Of a stretch of DNA of 64,000 bases, positions 22,160-34,599 are shown piece by piece. The notes beneath the pieces were generated by a model. That model saw only the letters and a list, made by a program, of their open reading frames with translations. It had not been told where the DNA came from and made no database searches. The first letter of the stretch is position 1. Every line of letters begins with the position of its first letter. Made by a program: the position numbers and the translations under genes. Location of the stretch: NCBI GenBank assembly GCA_000711775.1, contig ARYC01002034.1, positions 1 to 64,000 of the forward strand, in the 5' to 3' direction. Source of the stretch: Oxytricha trifallax. Its lineage: Eukaryota > Ciliophora > Spirotrichea > Sporadotrichida > Oxytrichidae.

Positions 22160-25100
22160 GAAATGGTATACAACCCATATCCTACCTACAATTCATCTAC
22201 AAACAGCGTAAATTTAAGACAAAATAAAAATGAATGAGAAGTAAATGTAATACAAAGATATTATAAAAATTTAATTTCTTTGATTCTATTATGAATTCAT
22301 TTGTTGTATTCGGAATCACAATTATTATAAAATGATAGAGCCACTTTAAGATGAGAGAGAGACTAACAATTAACTAAATAATTATCTTAATTATTAAAAT
22401 ATCATTAACAACCCATTGATATAATGTCTTGTTTTTTTATTTTACCTTTTCGTCATTCAGACACTTAATTTATATAAAAATCTTTTGCAAATTCAAGAGA
22501 ACTATTTTTTTGAAATAAAAAATCATAAACCTTTCAAAATTTTCCTCCATATCTATGTTTTACAGAATATTTATGAAAATAATTGTTGTTTAAAGTGATT
22601 AAAGATTAAATATATTTAAAATTAAAAATTATCTGTTATGACTCGAATTATTAAAATCATTTCATAAAATTAATTATGCTGCTTTGATCAGAATAAATCA
22701 ATTGTCATAGTTATTTTACATAATTAATGTCAAATTGCTTTAAGTTATATAGTGCATGAATTTAAAGTAGATTATTTTCAATAAAAATTTAGTATCTTTA
22801 ATAATAATAAAAAATATCTTTTATTTTAAATGGGTTGAAACATATATTTTGGAGGCGCTTCTCGTAGTTTCATTGTTTTGAATAATTTGATCTTGCAAGA
22901 GCCAATCCTAGGCAGATCTTTTAATGAAGAGCTCCTTGAATATCGATTCCGTATTCCTGCAATAGTCGAGGCATTGTGTAGTTGAGACCTATCATTGTAC
23001 GATTGCCAGTTTAAGCAATGAAGCTATTAAGTGTCAGCAAAATTTCAACTTTTTTATTAATTAATATATTTGTCAAAGTATGAGATTAATTTTTATTTCT
23101 ATTGAGGATAACATGTTAAGTGTTCAGAACAAACCCTAGAAATCTGTAACAGTGGAAGCATTTCATTCTGCTCTATCATTAGCACCTTGAAGTTTTAACC
23201 ATATTTGCTGAATGTTCTGAGATAAATTAGAATGTTGCTCCATCTGTAATAATTAGCGCGCTGGATCATAGATTAATCTTCATATTTGTCATGTTCCTGC
23301 AGCTGCACATGAAGTGAACTTTTGTCCCTCTAGAATTAAAGCTTTGACAGTGAATCGGAAATCCATTTTTGCACAAGCGAGCATTCATCATTAATATTTT
23401 GGAATACTAAAAGCTAAGAGACTCAATACTGTTATATCGAATTAATTGCTCAATACTCGTTTCATCCTAAACAGTGAGCTAAACGGCAGAAGATTATCTT
23501 TTCCAACAGCAGTAGCACAAATGCATCTTTCGTTTAACAACTAAACTTTACTTATTTCTACGAGTATCTTATTCGTAAAGACCAAAACAGTCGTACTAGA
23601 AGGTGAGCACGGTATCGAGAAGATATTGTCTCGTACTATTTCTAAATATGTTATTTGACTGAGAACATGATTTCAATTTACTTTATCTTGCTTAAATCTT
23701 TGCTCTCTCCATTTTATATTAATTCTTAATTATTAAATGAATTTTATTTACAATCTAATTCAACTATAAATACATTATAAGCAAGGATAGAAGTAGAAAA
23801 TAACTATTAAAGATTTATTTAGAATATAGGCAAGTCTTATTATATTTATCATAGTTTATAGATCTTTCATTCTTTATAATTAAAATATATATATTTACTG
23901 GTCAATTTAATTATAAATAAATGGTAATTCCCTTAAATTTACTTATTTTGACACTCCCTTTATTTTTTGCTCCAACAAAATCATGTTACATAATATATCA
24001 AAACTTAATCATATTGATACTTATTGCTTAAATTTTATAATATTTTATATATTTACACCAAACTCCTTATTAATTTATATAATAATGTTTATTTAAAAAC
24101 TCTCTACATGCTTATTTAACAACTTTCTCTTTTTAATATACTCTAATTGTCTTTTAAATCTACTAATTAGTTTTTTATAATCATAATCTATAGGTGCTTT
24201 TTGAAATTCACGCTAAATATATAATGTAGATTATTTTAATATGGTAGTATATTTAAGTTTGCCTTCATTCCTTAGCTGTCATTTCTTCCAGTCTAACACA
24301 TTAACTAGTAATTTATGCATATTTTTCTCAGATTCTTTAAACTGCTGTTGTCATTAATTATCGAGGACTTAAAATGAGATCTCAGGTCCATTAACTCTAG
24401 CTGCACTGCTTATGATTATGATGGAGGTCTACTTGTTTCCTCATTTGAACTTCTGCTTATTTTGAAAGGTTCTCTTAAATTCAAATAATTTCCTTGCTGC
24501 CTATATTTAATATGAAATATCTTCTTCAGTGGATTGTAATCATTTCAATCAAGTGTTTATCTGATTTCATAGAATTTGTAGGAGCATTAATCTACTCGGA
24601 TACTCATAGTCATTATCTTCTTAACAATAGCATGTAAATGAAGCAATTAAGCAAGAACACAAATTATATCAACAAACAATAAATCACACCGTCAATCCTA
24701 GCAACAATCTGGTCTTAAATCACTGTTTAAGTAGTCAGAAATGATATCAAATTAGTGCACTTATTTATTAAATCATAACAAACACGTATTAAATTCAGCT
24801 GAGTCTGGCATAAATATCGATATTATTACTGTATTTGCTTGTCAACTGTGTTATACTGCTTATTAATCTTCTATTTACAGCCAAATCAACTTCATTTATA
24901 ATGCATTATAACTATGTTTACTAATAATAATCGAATTAATATATATATTTATATATTTATTTCTTATTTATTAGTCAATAACAAATGAAGGTGAAATAAA
25001 TGAATACAATCACTCCAACTAATCTATTTAAAAATAAAATCTCAAAGCTAATGAATGTGAAAATATACAAGTTATATAAATGTATTAATAAATATTCATA

Positions 25101-25261
25101 TAAGATACCCAAATCAATTTAATAAAATATCTAATTGTAATATAATTATTTAATTTATATAAATAGGCAAAAGCTATGTTGTGATAGACACCTTTAAGAA
25201 TCAAGACTGATTAAAGAAAGATAAGAGTCAAGGGTTTAGTAGTAAATGAGTGAGTAGTCTC
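22160..25261. other. Mixed AT-rich DNA, coding undecided
   Basis: 22.2-22.8 and 23.7-25.2 kb are AT-rich. 22.85-23.65 kb has higher sequence complexity and may contain macronuclear-destined segments, but several frames read equally well and TGAs are frequent. Nothing firm is called. Confidence 0.4.
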
Positions 25262-25944
25262 AAATTAAATTTAACATATCACTGTTTAATACTTAAATCA
25301 AGCCATCAATCTAAGTAGCGACGTAGACGTATATGAGTGAGTCGGCTTGTCAATCCGTGACATGGCAGTCGTGAAGTAGAAACTCCGAAAAAACCACTCC
25401 ATTCCACATCACACCTAACCTAACCGAGATGAATACGAAGTAAGAGCGACCCCTAAAATGCTAATGGGATTTCTGCTCAACTAGCGACGGGGAGTACTTC
25501 CCGCAGAGCTCGCAGAGATTTGCTTCCTGTAAACAATAAAAGAGAGTGGTGGTAAAAACTCTTACCAGTCCCACCACTGCTGAGAATGTAGTCTCTGTCC
25601 TTTCGCTGTGGTAGCTTGAATAACCAAACCTGGTGTGAGAGAAAATACCTTATTGTTGACTTTTTTGGCTTTCATCTTCTCACTGTGAAGGCTAAGCGCC
25701 ATCTTCATCCTACTCTCTACCACCTAGGAAACTGAACTCACGCCAAGTGACTCATCTAATGCAGGGAAATCTTTGTGACCAGGTCACTCGAAGAGTGAAA
25801 ATGTCATATTGAACCCGCCAACTGACCATTTATGCTGTGAACTCAGCAACCCCCTGTCTACCTTCAGTAGGCCTTTGTGAAGTCGAAAGTTCTATTAGAA
25901 AGTCCTAAGTGAGATCGGTACCTCACCCAACAATTAGCTTTCTA
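25262..25944. repeat. GC-rich inverted repeat, left copy
   Basis: Reverse complement of 32928-33605. Shared landmarks include the outer AT-rich edge (CACTGTTTAATAC / CACTGTTCAATAC), the CGTAGACGTATAT / GTAGACGTATCT stretch, and the central region around the small intron. The copies are clearly diverged. They lie 7 kb apart and bracket TBE-3. G+C is near half, unlike the surroundings. Confidence 0.8.
25409..25771 (-). pseudogene. Coding-like frame in left copy, with possible mini-intron
   Basis: From 25771 the frame reads DFPALDESLGVSSVSQVVES, RMKMALSLHSEKMKAKKVNN, KVFSLTPGLVIQATTAKGQR, LHSQQWWDW, then KQISASSAGSTPRRQLSRNP up to TGA at 25409-25411. A 39-nt GT...AG segment (25527-25565, GTAAGAG...TTTACAG) interrupts it at DW/KQ. 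Its length is a multiple of three, so the frame is open with or without splicing. The sequence upstream of 25771 has an in-frame TGA. Product unknown; it may be a 3' gene segment. Confidence 0.4.
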
Positions 25945-26834
25945 ATTTAATAATCGTCAAGGGTTTTAATAGGTATATTATCAAATCTGTAATTAAAATC
26001 ATTAATTATATCTAACTTGAATATAAATCTTAACTTTAAATAATAAAATGAACTATCAAACAGTAAGTTTAGAATATTTATAAAATTACAAATCTTACGA
26101 ATATTAATTTTCAATTCAAACCTCAACTTTCAAACAGAAAAGCAGTAAAACTTCTGTCTGCATAAGGGCTTTCTGGATATAAGGCAACAAATTTTAACTT
26201 ATTTTTAAATTTTAGTGTTAAAAGACTGTAATCAATTATCATTTGAAGAAAATAAATAGCCTTTAGTCACTAAAGAAAATTCTCGTTATAATATAAATCT
26301 TGGTAAAGCATAACTATCTAAATTTATTTACAATAACACTTTTTTACAAACAAGACAAGTAAGAGCAATCAATAATAATCTGTAAATAAGTTAAACTGCT
26401 CAGTATAAAAGGCAGTGATTTGCTGCTAAAAATAATTGCAATATCTTGAATATTTTATTGGAATAAAATAATATAATAATCATTAATATTTTATCAATAA
26501 ATAATATAAAATAAATATAAAGACTTTATTAAAATATAATTAAATTAAAATAAAAGATACAAGAATAATAAAGAAATTTATTTATGAAATATTAATAGAA
26601 ATAGAAAGACATGCAGTTCTACTCTCACAAAAAGATTTTGAATAGAAATAGAAGTTAATAATTTATAAAATTATGCATATTATAATTATGGGTCTATCAT
26701 ATTATTAATTAATAACTGCTGTCCTTACTCTATATTAAAAAGTATGTGTTGATTTAAAATTGCAATTTAAATAAGTAATTCGTTACTTATACGAATTATT
26801 TAAATTTAAAGAGATTAAACTTTGTTAAAGCATT

Positions 26835-26870
26835 TTTGAATAGCTCATAAATGTAAGTGATTTTATTTTT
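26835..26870 (+). pseudogene. C-terminal fragment related to the 26972 gene
   Basis: CTTTGTTAAAGC..TTTGAATAGCTCATAAAT resembles CTTTGTGAAAGCGTAGGCGA at 58492 and the 3' part of the 26972 gene (27330-27360). Too short to say more. Confidence 0.3.
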
Positions 26871-26971
26871 AAATCAATATAAGTTATGGTTAGTATGACT
26901 ATACTAAGTAATAAGTGTTGATATTAAATTATAATTTACATAATTACATCATTCATTGCTTGTGGTACCAG

Positions 26972-27373
26972 ATGAAATTTTTAGAGCTGGCTGCTGTTGC
27001 ATTGCTTGGATGACTACCATTTTTCTGTCAGGCTCAGGTTGCCAAAATTCTAAAAAGAATTAGCGATAAATCTAACTAGAATATTAGGGTGTGCTTTATG
27101 AGAATCCTTAACTAGTATTTGTGGATAAAACCGCAGTCAAACCCCAATATAGAAGGACATTCTAAAGCTAGGTAGATTTTGCTTAACTCTAGATAGACTT
27201 AAGAAAAAAGCTAATGGAAGAGTAAGAATTCAGAGAATGGAATAAGAGAGGAGGCTACTTTAAAAAGTTTAACTGGTTTCTACACGAATGATTACTTCTA
27301 TGAAGCTTCTAAATTCTAAGATTTATCACTTTGTGATAGCGTAGGCGAATAGCTTTTAAATCTTAATGATTGA
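26972..27373 (+). pseudogene. Putative secreted protein gene, TGA at codon 14
   Basis: ATG at 26972 and TGA stop at 27371-27373, 133 codons in one frame. The N-terminus MKFLELAAVALLG-(TGA)-LPFFCQA reads as a signal peptide with a TGA (27011-27013) where Trp would fit. The mature part reads QVAKILKRISDKSNQNIRVC, EKSQWKSKNSENGIREEATL, SLTGFYTNDYFYEASKFQDL, LCDSVGEQLLNLND. Apart from codon 14 it is a complete single-exon gene. Pieces resembling its C-terminus occur at about 26842 and 58492. Family unknown. Confidence 0.5.
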
Positions 27374-28727
27374 ATTTAACATTTTAATATAAGCTCTTAT
27401 AAGCTTGAATTATCAAAATCATAAAATCATTTTTATTTATTCACATAACCTTTTTCTGATCAAAGAAATTTCAATACAAAATTATCATAAACTTTATAAA
27501 CTCTAATATTTATTTTCTTTTTAATCAAATATATTTGATCTTAACAAATGGTTTTTATTACTCTTAATAAATATGTTAATTGTTTTATAAATATTAACTT
27601 AAATTTTCTCTTAGTCTCTGTATTAATTTTTTAAATAATAATAATAATTATATTTTCTTAGTCAACATAAAAAATAAATGTTGCATAATTTCAAGAATAT
27701 ATTTATTATCAATTTTTAGTAATGGAGTTTTACATCAAATTTAATTACGTAAATACTTATAACCTTTAAAAAACTAAGTCTCAATTTATTACTTTTCTAT
27801 ATAATTATATATAAATAATTAGTATTAGATGTATAAGAGGTAGACTACTTTTTGTTTAGTTCTAGTATTTTGGTTTTTTTGTAGAATCTTATATTAATAA
27901 TAGAGAAAAAACGATGAAATATAATTTATTTTTCCAAAAATTATCTTAATTGAGGAAAAATAAAAATAATAATTAAATTAAAGAATGATTCAAGTAATTA
28001 TAAAATAGTTAACGTCAATTCATGCTTATTGAAAATTCGTTTATTATATTGATTGTATAGTTAACATTTAAGCTAATCAAAATAAAATAAACTTTTAATT
28101 AAATTTTAGAACTTTAATATTTTTATGAATGAATTATAAATAGCAAATATAATATTTTATTATAAATTCCATAAAAAAGTTAAATTAAATATTTTTTAAA
28201 GATAATACAAATATATACTAAGTTTTTTATGTCTCATTAAAATTTTGAATAAGAGGACTTGAGGAGAAGAAACAATATTAGAAAGTTGAGAATTTTTTCA
28301 GAGTAATATATAAAAAAAAAATAATATATATGTAAAAAATAGAAAATTTAAAGAAACTAAGAATGAAAGAACTCCGACTTATTCTTCCATTAATTTTACC
28401 TAACTTACCTATCTATGATTAACTTTCTTTAATATTCATATTTTAAAATCAAATTTTCACAAATTTTTGTAAATACTAGAAGTCCAGCTAGCATATACTG
28501 TAAACTTGTATCGATTTCATTCTATATAAGGAAGTATATTAAAACATGTCATAAGTCTTAAGATTTTCAAAGATCTTAATTAAAATTAATATTCAATAAT
28601 TAAAAATTGAAATACTACTCAAAATGATATATTAATCAAATTTTTTACGATAGTATATATTTATATATTTTTTATTTAAAAATTAAAATCTTCTCCAACC
28701 TAATTATAATATTCTTATGGGTAGAAT
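27374..28727. other. AT-rich germline DNA, no gene supported
   Basis: A/T-rich sequence up to the left end of TBE-3, with no convincing frame. Confidence 0.6.
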
Positions 28728-28849
28728 CAAAACACCAAAACCCCTTAATGAGGTTAATAAGTGCTTTGATTTGTATGGAATTTGTTAGGGGTTGGGGTTA
28801 TTAATAGGTTTTAATGTGAAATATATAGTAAATGTATTTAATTTATTCA

Positions 28850-30288
28850 CTCAAATACACTTTTGGATCATGTGGAAGAGGTCTGTAGTTTATTTTACTC
28901 AACCACTATCTATTTGCTCTTTCGATATGTCTGAACGCGGGTTTTGCTTAATTATTACCTACTCTGCCATCTATTTCATTGCTTGAGATACTCTTGTTTT
29001 ATCTATAAATTGCTTTATTCTTTGCTTCGCATCCTTTTCACAATTTGTTGAGTAAAAATCGTTACGAGGCATAACGCATTCAATTATTATTGCTGCCATT
29101 GCCCACAAATCCCATTGAAAGTCTCCGTCTCTCCACTCTTCTCTTTCTGGATAATAGCCTGGAGTTCCCATTACACTTCCTAGCCTTGATACTTTCACCC
29201 TTAATGCTCTGTTGAAGTCAATAATCTTCACTCTTACAGGTGAAAAGTTTATCATAATATTCTCAGGCTTCAAATTTCTGTGAACAAAGCCTCACTTATG
29301 TAGCTCTCTTATGCCTTCTAAGGTTTAAGTTACTATCAAGGCAAGCTACTTATGATTCCTTTGATCACCAATGAAATCTCTGAGGGTCATTTCATAGAGT
29401 GGGAGTCTGAAAACAACATGATCTTTGGCAAGTAGAACAGCATCTAGCTTGATTAAGTAATTACACTCTTTAAATTTGCTTGAAGGAGTACTTGATACTT
29501 GTTAGTAAATTCCATCTAATATTTATCATCACTTAAGAGATAGGTGAAAGGATAAACTTTGTAAGCATATTAATGATTTTTGATAACTTTCTTATCAAAG
29601 GAGTCCTCTAGAATTAGATAACTTTAAAGAGAAGAATCTAAATCTATCTACGCAAGAACTGGTATTTTACTGTATTGAATTTTTATCATGATTTTTGTGA
29701 TTTCAGAGGTATGTTGGTTGCGTGCCTTCTTTACGCACTCTAACTCACTAGCTTATTTAGACACTGCAACTTTAAAATATTCCCTCGATTTTCTCTTGTT
29801 GAGAAGCTTCAACTCAACTTCAAGCTTTTCAATTTCTATGTCTTTTTTGTGAGCTTTTAAAAGTTGTTTCTTCAATTCTCTTGTATGAGAGTACTACTTA
29901 TGGCCCTCAAAGCAATCATACTTCCCATCGATTCTGTCATGCTTTAAGTATACAGTAGGCTTGGCTTCTCTATCCTTCATATGTCTTTACCAATTAGATT
30001 TATGAGCCAAATCTCTCTCACGCATCTCAAAAAAGTATACTTCTATTTCTTCAGTTTGTATAGGAATTTCATTATTACTTTCTCCTCCTCTCTGTCTCCC
30101 ACACACTTGCTTGCCATTTATTTTCTATTATTAATTTCTATTTTAATAACAGAGACCTCAAGTGATAGCTCTGGTAGTTCTTTATGAGAGTTCATCTCAC
30201 AGCTATCAAACTTTTTATTGCTGCCAAAGGTAAGTCTCATTTAGTTTGATGGAAGAGCTGTTGTTTTTCTTAAAATTTTAGCGCTCAT
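28850..30288 (-). pseudogene. TBE-3 57-kDa zinc-finger/kinase gene, decayed
   Basis: Starts at 30288 with MSAKILRKTTALPSNQMRLT, extending 16 codons upstream of the start used in TBE-1. Kinase motif II is HRNLKPEN (near 29272): the catalytic Asp is replaced by Asn. DFN stands in place of DFG, then VMGTPGYYPEREEWRDGDFQ. The terminal TGA found in TBE-1 is lost through a 1-base deletion. Fingers are present but partly altered (the first finger region reads through TAG codons). Dead as a conventional kinase by sequence. Confidence 0.85.
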
Positions 30289-30479
30289 ATTTATTTTTTA
30301 ATTTAAAATTATAAAACTGGCTCTATAACTGAAATCTTATATGAGAGCTTTGCAAGCCTACAAGTTTCAAGGAAAGTTTTTAGAGTATTAGAGAAGAAAT
30401 ACTACTAAGAGATGATAATGATACAGCTCTAAATCTGGGTGAGAAAGTAACCATTTTAACTTTCAATAATAAATTGATT

Positions 30480-30790
30480 ATAGCAAGTACCAATTTAGGA
30501 GGTGCTCCTAAATAAGTGCGTACTGCTTTAGGAGGTATTTTATGATTTTATGATTAAAATTAGGGTGATCCTAATTAAGTACTAGCATTAATTAATGCTC
30601 CTAATTAAGTACTAGCATTTTAGGAGCTGCTCCTAATTAAGTACGTACCAATTTAAATTTAAAAATATGGAACTATAACAGTAGAAACTGATATCAATCT
30701 CTCAAGTTTGAAACCAGTTCTCAAACTTTCTCCATATCCTTCTTAGAGGTTGACCTCTTATAGGATGCCCATATTAATAGAAAGTTTTAC
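30480..30790. promoter_or_regulatory. TBE-3 divergent spacer with AGGAGC/GTACGTAC array
   Basis: Between the kinase start (30288) and the 22-kDa start (30855). It contains repeats of GGTGCTCCTAA, GCTCCTAATTAAGTAC and GTACGTAC (about 30485-30655), then the shared block near 30760-30780. Motif types match TBE-1. Confidence 0.45.
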
Positions 30791-30854
30791 AGATGTATAT
30801 AATTTAAATCAATAAACTTTAATTTGAATATAATTTCTTAGATCTGTAAACATG

Positions 30855-31637
30855 ATGGAGTCAATATATGATGTAATGAAATGAGTTCAAGCACAAGAAT
30901 TAATTCAAAGATTTAGAAGCAATGATAATTTGCATCGCTACCTGGTGCAGCAAGGTAATGAACTCATAGTGGCTAATATTTATTATGTAGTTGGTTTGAT
31001 CATGCCAACTATTGAAGGTACTAAAATTTCATTTCTAAGAGCCATACTCTGCGAAGAGAAAAAAGCATTTAAAACTTAGGATGTAAAGTTTGCAGAGATC
31101 CGAAACTATCCAGAAATCTCAGTGACTAACTTATATGATGATGCTATGAATGACCCAGATGTTTCGCAGTACCTGCCTACTAAGAAGAAGTTGTCAAATA
31201 AACTACCTGAAAGAAACTATTTCTTTGGCATTCTTGCAACAATTAAAGGTGATTACTTGAAAGAAATTATTCAAGAATCTCATAAGAAAAGGTACAGCAT
31301 CTCTTCAGAAGATAAGGACAAACAAGAGATCAAGATAAGTGAGAGCTGGCTATCAGAGCTGCAGAAGCACCCTTATATTTCAAGTAAGATTTGTAGCTTA
31401 ACTCTTTAGAAAAATCTGGTACTGGCATCTTCTTGATGAAGGAATAGAGCAAGCTTCATAGAGAGAGAAAGTAGCAGACGAAGTATGAAGTCAGAAAGAG
31501 ACTTTATTCTAATATTCAGCCACCAGAGTTAATGAACATAGATGCTGGAGCTGGCAGTAAGAGAAGAAACTTAGGTGGAGGGAAGCAAGAAATAGAAGAA
31601 AAGAAAGAGAAGCCAGCTCCCTCTAAAGAATTTTAAA
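30855..31637 (+). pseudogene. TBE-3 22-kDa-type gene, decayed
   Basis: Starts MESIYDVMK at 30855, then an in-frame TGA where TBE-1 has AGA (Arg). It continues VQAQELIQRFRSNDNLHRYL, MPTIEGTKISFLRAILCEEK, NKLPERNYFFGILATIKGDY, ISESWLSELQKHPYISSKIC. A lost A in a poly-A run after SLTLQ shifts the basic tail. This is the only uninterrupted copy of this gene against which the TBE-1 break can be read. Confidence 0.8.
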
Positions 31638-31651
31638 TGTGACTTATATAT

Positions 31652-32717
31652 TCATTAACTTAACTACAAAACTTATTTATATACATTGGCTCTCCATTCT
31701 TTAGCTCAATTTATGCCAACTAATTATAAACTCTCTTAGCTGAACTTTTAATAAAATCAACTGTATCGATAGGTAGGTCATGCATCAGGTGATATAGCAG
31801 CAGTTTCTAATAATGACCTTTTAGTTTACCCCAGTAGAATTCAATTCCATTTAGCTATGGACTGTAAAGTACGCTGAACACTGGCGTTATTCTAAGTTGT
31901 TCATAACTCTTCCTTGTATCTTTTGTCTTATGAACTGAAAGATTATCAACAAACAGTATAATCTCTCACGGTACTTCTCTAAGAACTTAATATACTGCTC
32001 TGTCTTAATAGAGCGAGGATGAATAACATAAGTGTCTAAACCATCATCCTCGCTAATACCTCCAAGAATTGCCATTGTTTATATCTTGACTTTCTAGTAA
32101 TATACTTCTATATTACTATGTCTCTTACTCCAAGACTTCTAGATGAAAGTGTTGAATGTAAACACAGCCTTGTCAGCATGAATAAACTTAATATTATTCT
32201 ATTAGGCTCTCTGCATTTAATTATAAAAATAATTTAGGTTGTTGTTGTAAAATGGCAGAGTGAAATCAATTACTCTTTTGATACGATTTACCCCTTTGTA
32301 AGAGATTACCCCTTTGTAAGAGATACCTTTTCGTTTATAAATGTTTGCAACAGATTATGCAGAGATCTTCAACTCAGGGAACTGGCGGTGAGACATAGTA
32401 GCTATTTGGTCGAGAGAGAAGTGAGCCCAATACTTCAATGTTTTTTCATTAATAAGATAGTCAATATGCTTCTATAGAAACTTTGACTTCCTCAAAGGCT
32501 TAGAATTCAGCTATTATTGCTTTAGTTATAATGCTATTAGGCAGTGGGAGCGAACAGTTAATGGACTTCGTTTTAAGAGACGTGCAATTGACTTATAATT
32601 GAGTACTGGTTTGACTTATTCAATGTATATATCACCTCCATATAGAAGTTTAAACACTAAATCAATATACTCTTCAAAATAAATAGACCCCAAAAGCTTG
32701 CTATTTTTGTTTAACAT
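31652..32717 (-). pseudogene. TBE-3 42-kDa DDE transposase, decayed
   Basis: Starts at 32717, MLNKNSKLLGSIYFEEYIDL. Contains the helix-turn-helix-like SIARLLKRSPLTVRSHC, an 18-nt in-frame tandem duplication (ISYKGVISYKGV, about 32291-32325), the first Asp in IHADKAVFTFNTF, then GGISEDDGLDTYVIHPRSIK. A frameshift after EKYRER moves the second Asp (FVDNLSVHKTKDTRKSYEQ) and the Glu (PQLNGIEFYWGKLKG) into another frame. Ends VYKQVLQLSQ-TGA at 31652. Confidence 0.87.
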
Positions 32718-32927
32718 TCAATTGATAACCCCAACCCCTAACAAATCCCCTACAAATCAAAGCTCTTATAAACCTCATTAAGGGGTTTTGAATGCATAAT
32801 AAATATTAATAAAATAATAATAAGTAATCAAGTTAAGAAGTTAATACTACATTCTGTCTCTATAAAACGACATTAAGTTTTTATTATTATGTAAGTTTAT
32901 TTCACATCACATTACTTTAGTAATAAT

Positions 32928-33605
32928 ATTAATTTAGAAAGTTAATAGGATAGGGTGACCCACAGGGGCCCGAGGCTGGAGACTTCTAATAGAGCTTTCT
33001 TCTACACTAAGGCATGCTAAGGGTAGTCAGGGGGTTGCTGGGTTTACCGCATTAGGGGCCAGTCGGCGGGGCTCAATCTGTCAGGTCCTAAACTCCTCGA
33101 TTTGTCTGCACGCTAAGGATTTCCCTGCATTAGATGAGCTTAATGGCGTGAGTTCAGCTTCCTAGGTAATAGGGAGCAGGATGAAGGTGGTACTCAACCT
33201 TAAAAAGTGAGACGATGAGAACCATAGATGCAAACGATAATGATTTTCCTCCCACACCAGGTCGGGTTAATGAGGCTACACAGCGAAAGGACAGAGACTA
33301 CTATCTCAGAAGCGGTGGAACCTGGTAAAAGTTTTCTCAAGACTCCCCTTTTTATTGTTTACAGGAAGCGGATCTCTGTGAGCTCTGCGGGAGATACTCC
33401 TGGCCAATAGCTAGGCTCTTATCTCAAATCAGGGAAAAGTGGAATGGGGGGCGAGGTGGTTTTTTGGAGTTTTTCTAGTTCACGTCTTTCCACGTCAATG
33501 TTTGCCACGTCAACTCACTTTAGATACGTCTACTTCACGAATAAAATTGATGGTTTGATTTTAGTATTGAACAGTGAATTGATAAATATTTAATTTTGAA
33601 TATAA
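32928..33605. repeat. GC-rich inverted repeat, right copy
   Basis: Inverted, diverged copy of 25262-25944. It retains the GT...AG segment (33325-33364, here 40 nt, GTAAAAG...TTTACAG) at the same place. The frame corresponding to the left copy is broken by an extra base and a TGA near 33205. Located 138 bp right of TBE-3. Confidence 0.8.
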
Positions 33606-33894
33606 CTCGTTAATCATCATCATCATTACTTTAGTAATAAGTTATGACTATTTATAAAACTAATCGTTTATAATTTAAAATATAATTAAATTTTATGATT
33701 TAAATTTATTAATTGAAGCATAGTTATATCTTTAATATATGAGATGTCGTAGATTTTAATACTTTAAAATAACAAATAAATTCAAATTATTTCACACTTT
33801 AACTTAAATTAATGTTTCGTTTGTTATAGAGTGCGGTTTTTATTGCTTAATTAAAACAATTATGTATTATACAATAGAAAATTTTTGATTATTG

Positions 33895-34185
33895 TCAATA
33901 GCTAACTTACTGTTGCAAGATTGCCTTAATTTGGTTTTCTGTGAGCTCTTTTGGAAATTTATTTGAAATCATATTAATATAATCGGTTGACATATTACAC
34001 ATTGTTGTTGACATATTTAAAATATCTTCTAATATTACATTTAAATATTAATTAAATAGTTTTTGATAATTACACTGATCTTATCTTAAATTATGTTCAT
34101 TCTGATTGGTATATTTATATCTATACCTTATCCAATTCATCTTAGATTATACATCATCATTTTAGCCAAATCGTAGTAAACGGCT
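33895..34185 (-). CDS. Small germline ORF, 81 aa or longer
   Basis: From ATG at 34140: MNWIRYRYKYTNQNEHNLRQ, DQCNYQKLFNQYLNVILEDI, LNMSTTMCNMSTDYINMISN, KFPKELTENQIKAILQQQVS, Y, TGA (33895-33897). No internal TGA; several TAA as Gln. The frame is open upstream to about 34185 and still reads well (GQNDDVQSK), so the true start may be earlier or this may be the last segment of a larger gene. Family unknown. Just right of the GC-rich repeat. Confidence 0.5.
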
Positions 34186-34599
34186 TTTTATATATTAAGA
34201 TGTAAACTTTTAACATTTAACATTCTCCTCAATTATCTCTTTTGAGCGATTAACTTGAATTTCTTGAAGAAGATGGTGAAAAAGCAAGCAAAAAACTCTA
34301 CTATAAGTTTTATATGATGAATTTATTCTTGAGAATACTTCCAATCAACTAGCATGGAATATAAAGGAGAGGGGCATTTCTAGATGGAGAATATTGATTA
34401 AATTATCATAGGTATAAAAAAAGAATAATAAGTTATCATAATTTTTATCTTAATTTGTTTTATATTTTTTAATGAATATACATTTTTTAATTCTCCAAGT
34501 AAGAATTCGTATGAGATATTAATAAATAATGCATTATTATTCTAATATTAGAATTCAATATTAATTTTAAGATAAAAATTGATTTAATATGTCTCAAAA

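Larger units (their letters stand above)
28728..32790 (-). mobile_element. TBE-3: full-length TBE transposon
   Basis: 4063 bp. Left end CAAAACACCAAAACCCC at 28728; right end AGGGGTTTTG at 32790, with only one telomere-like unit. AAT precedes (28725-28727) and follows (32791-32793), a clean 3-bp target duplication. Order from left: kinase (-), 22-kDa-type (+), transposase (-). All three genes carry at least one inactivating change. It lies between the two GC-rich inverted repeats. Confidence 0.93.
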
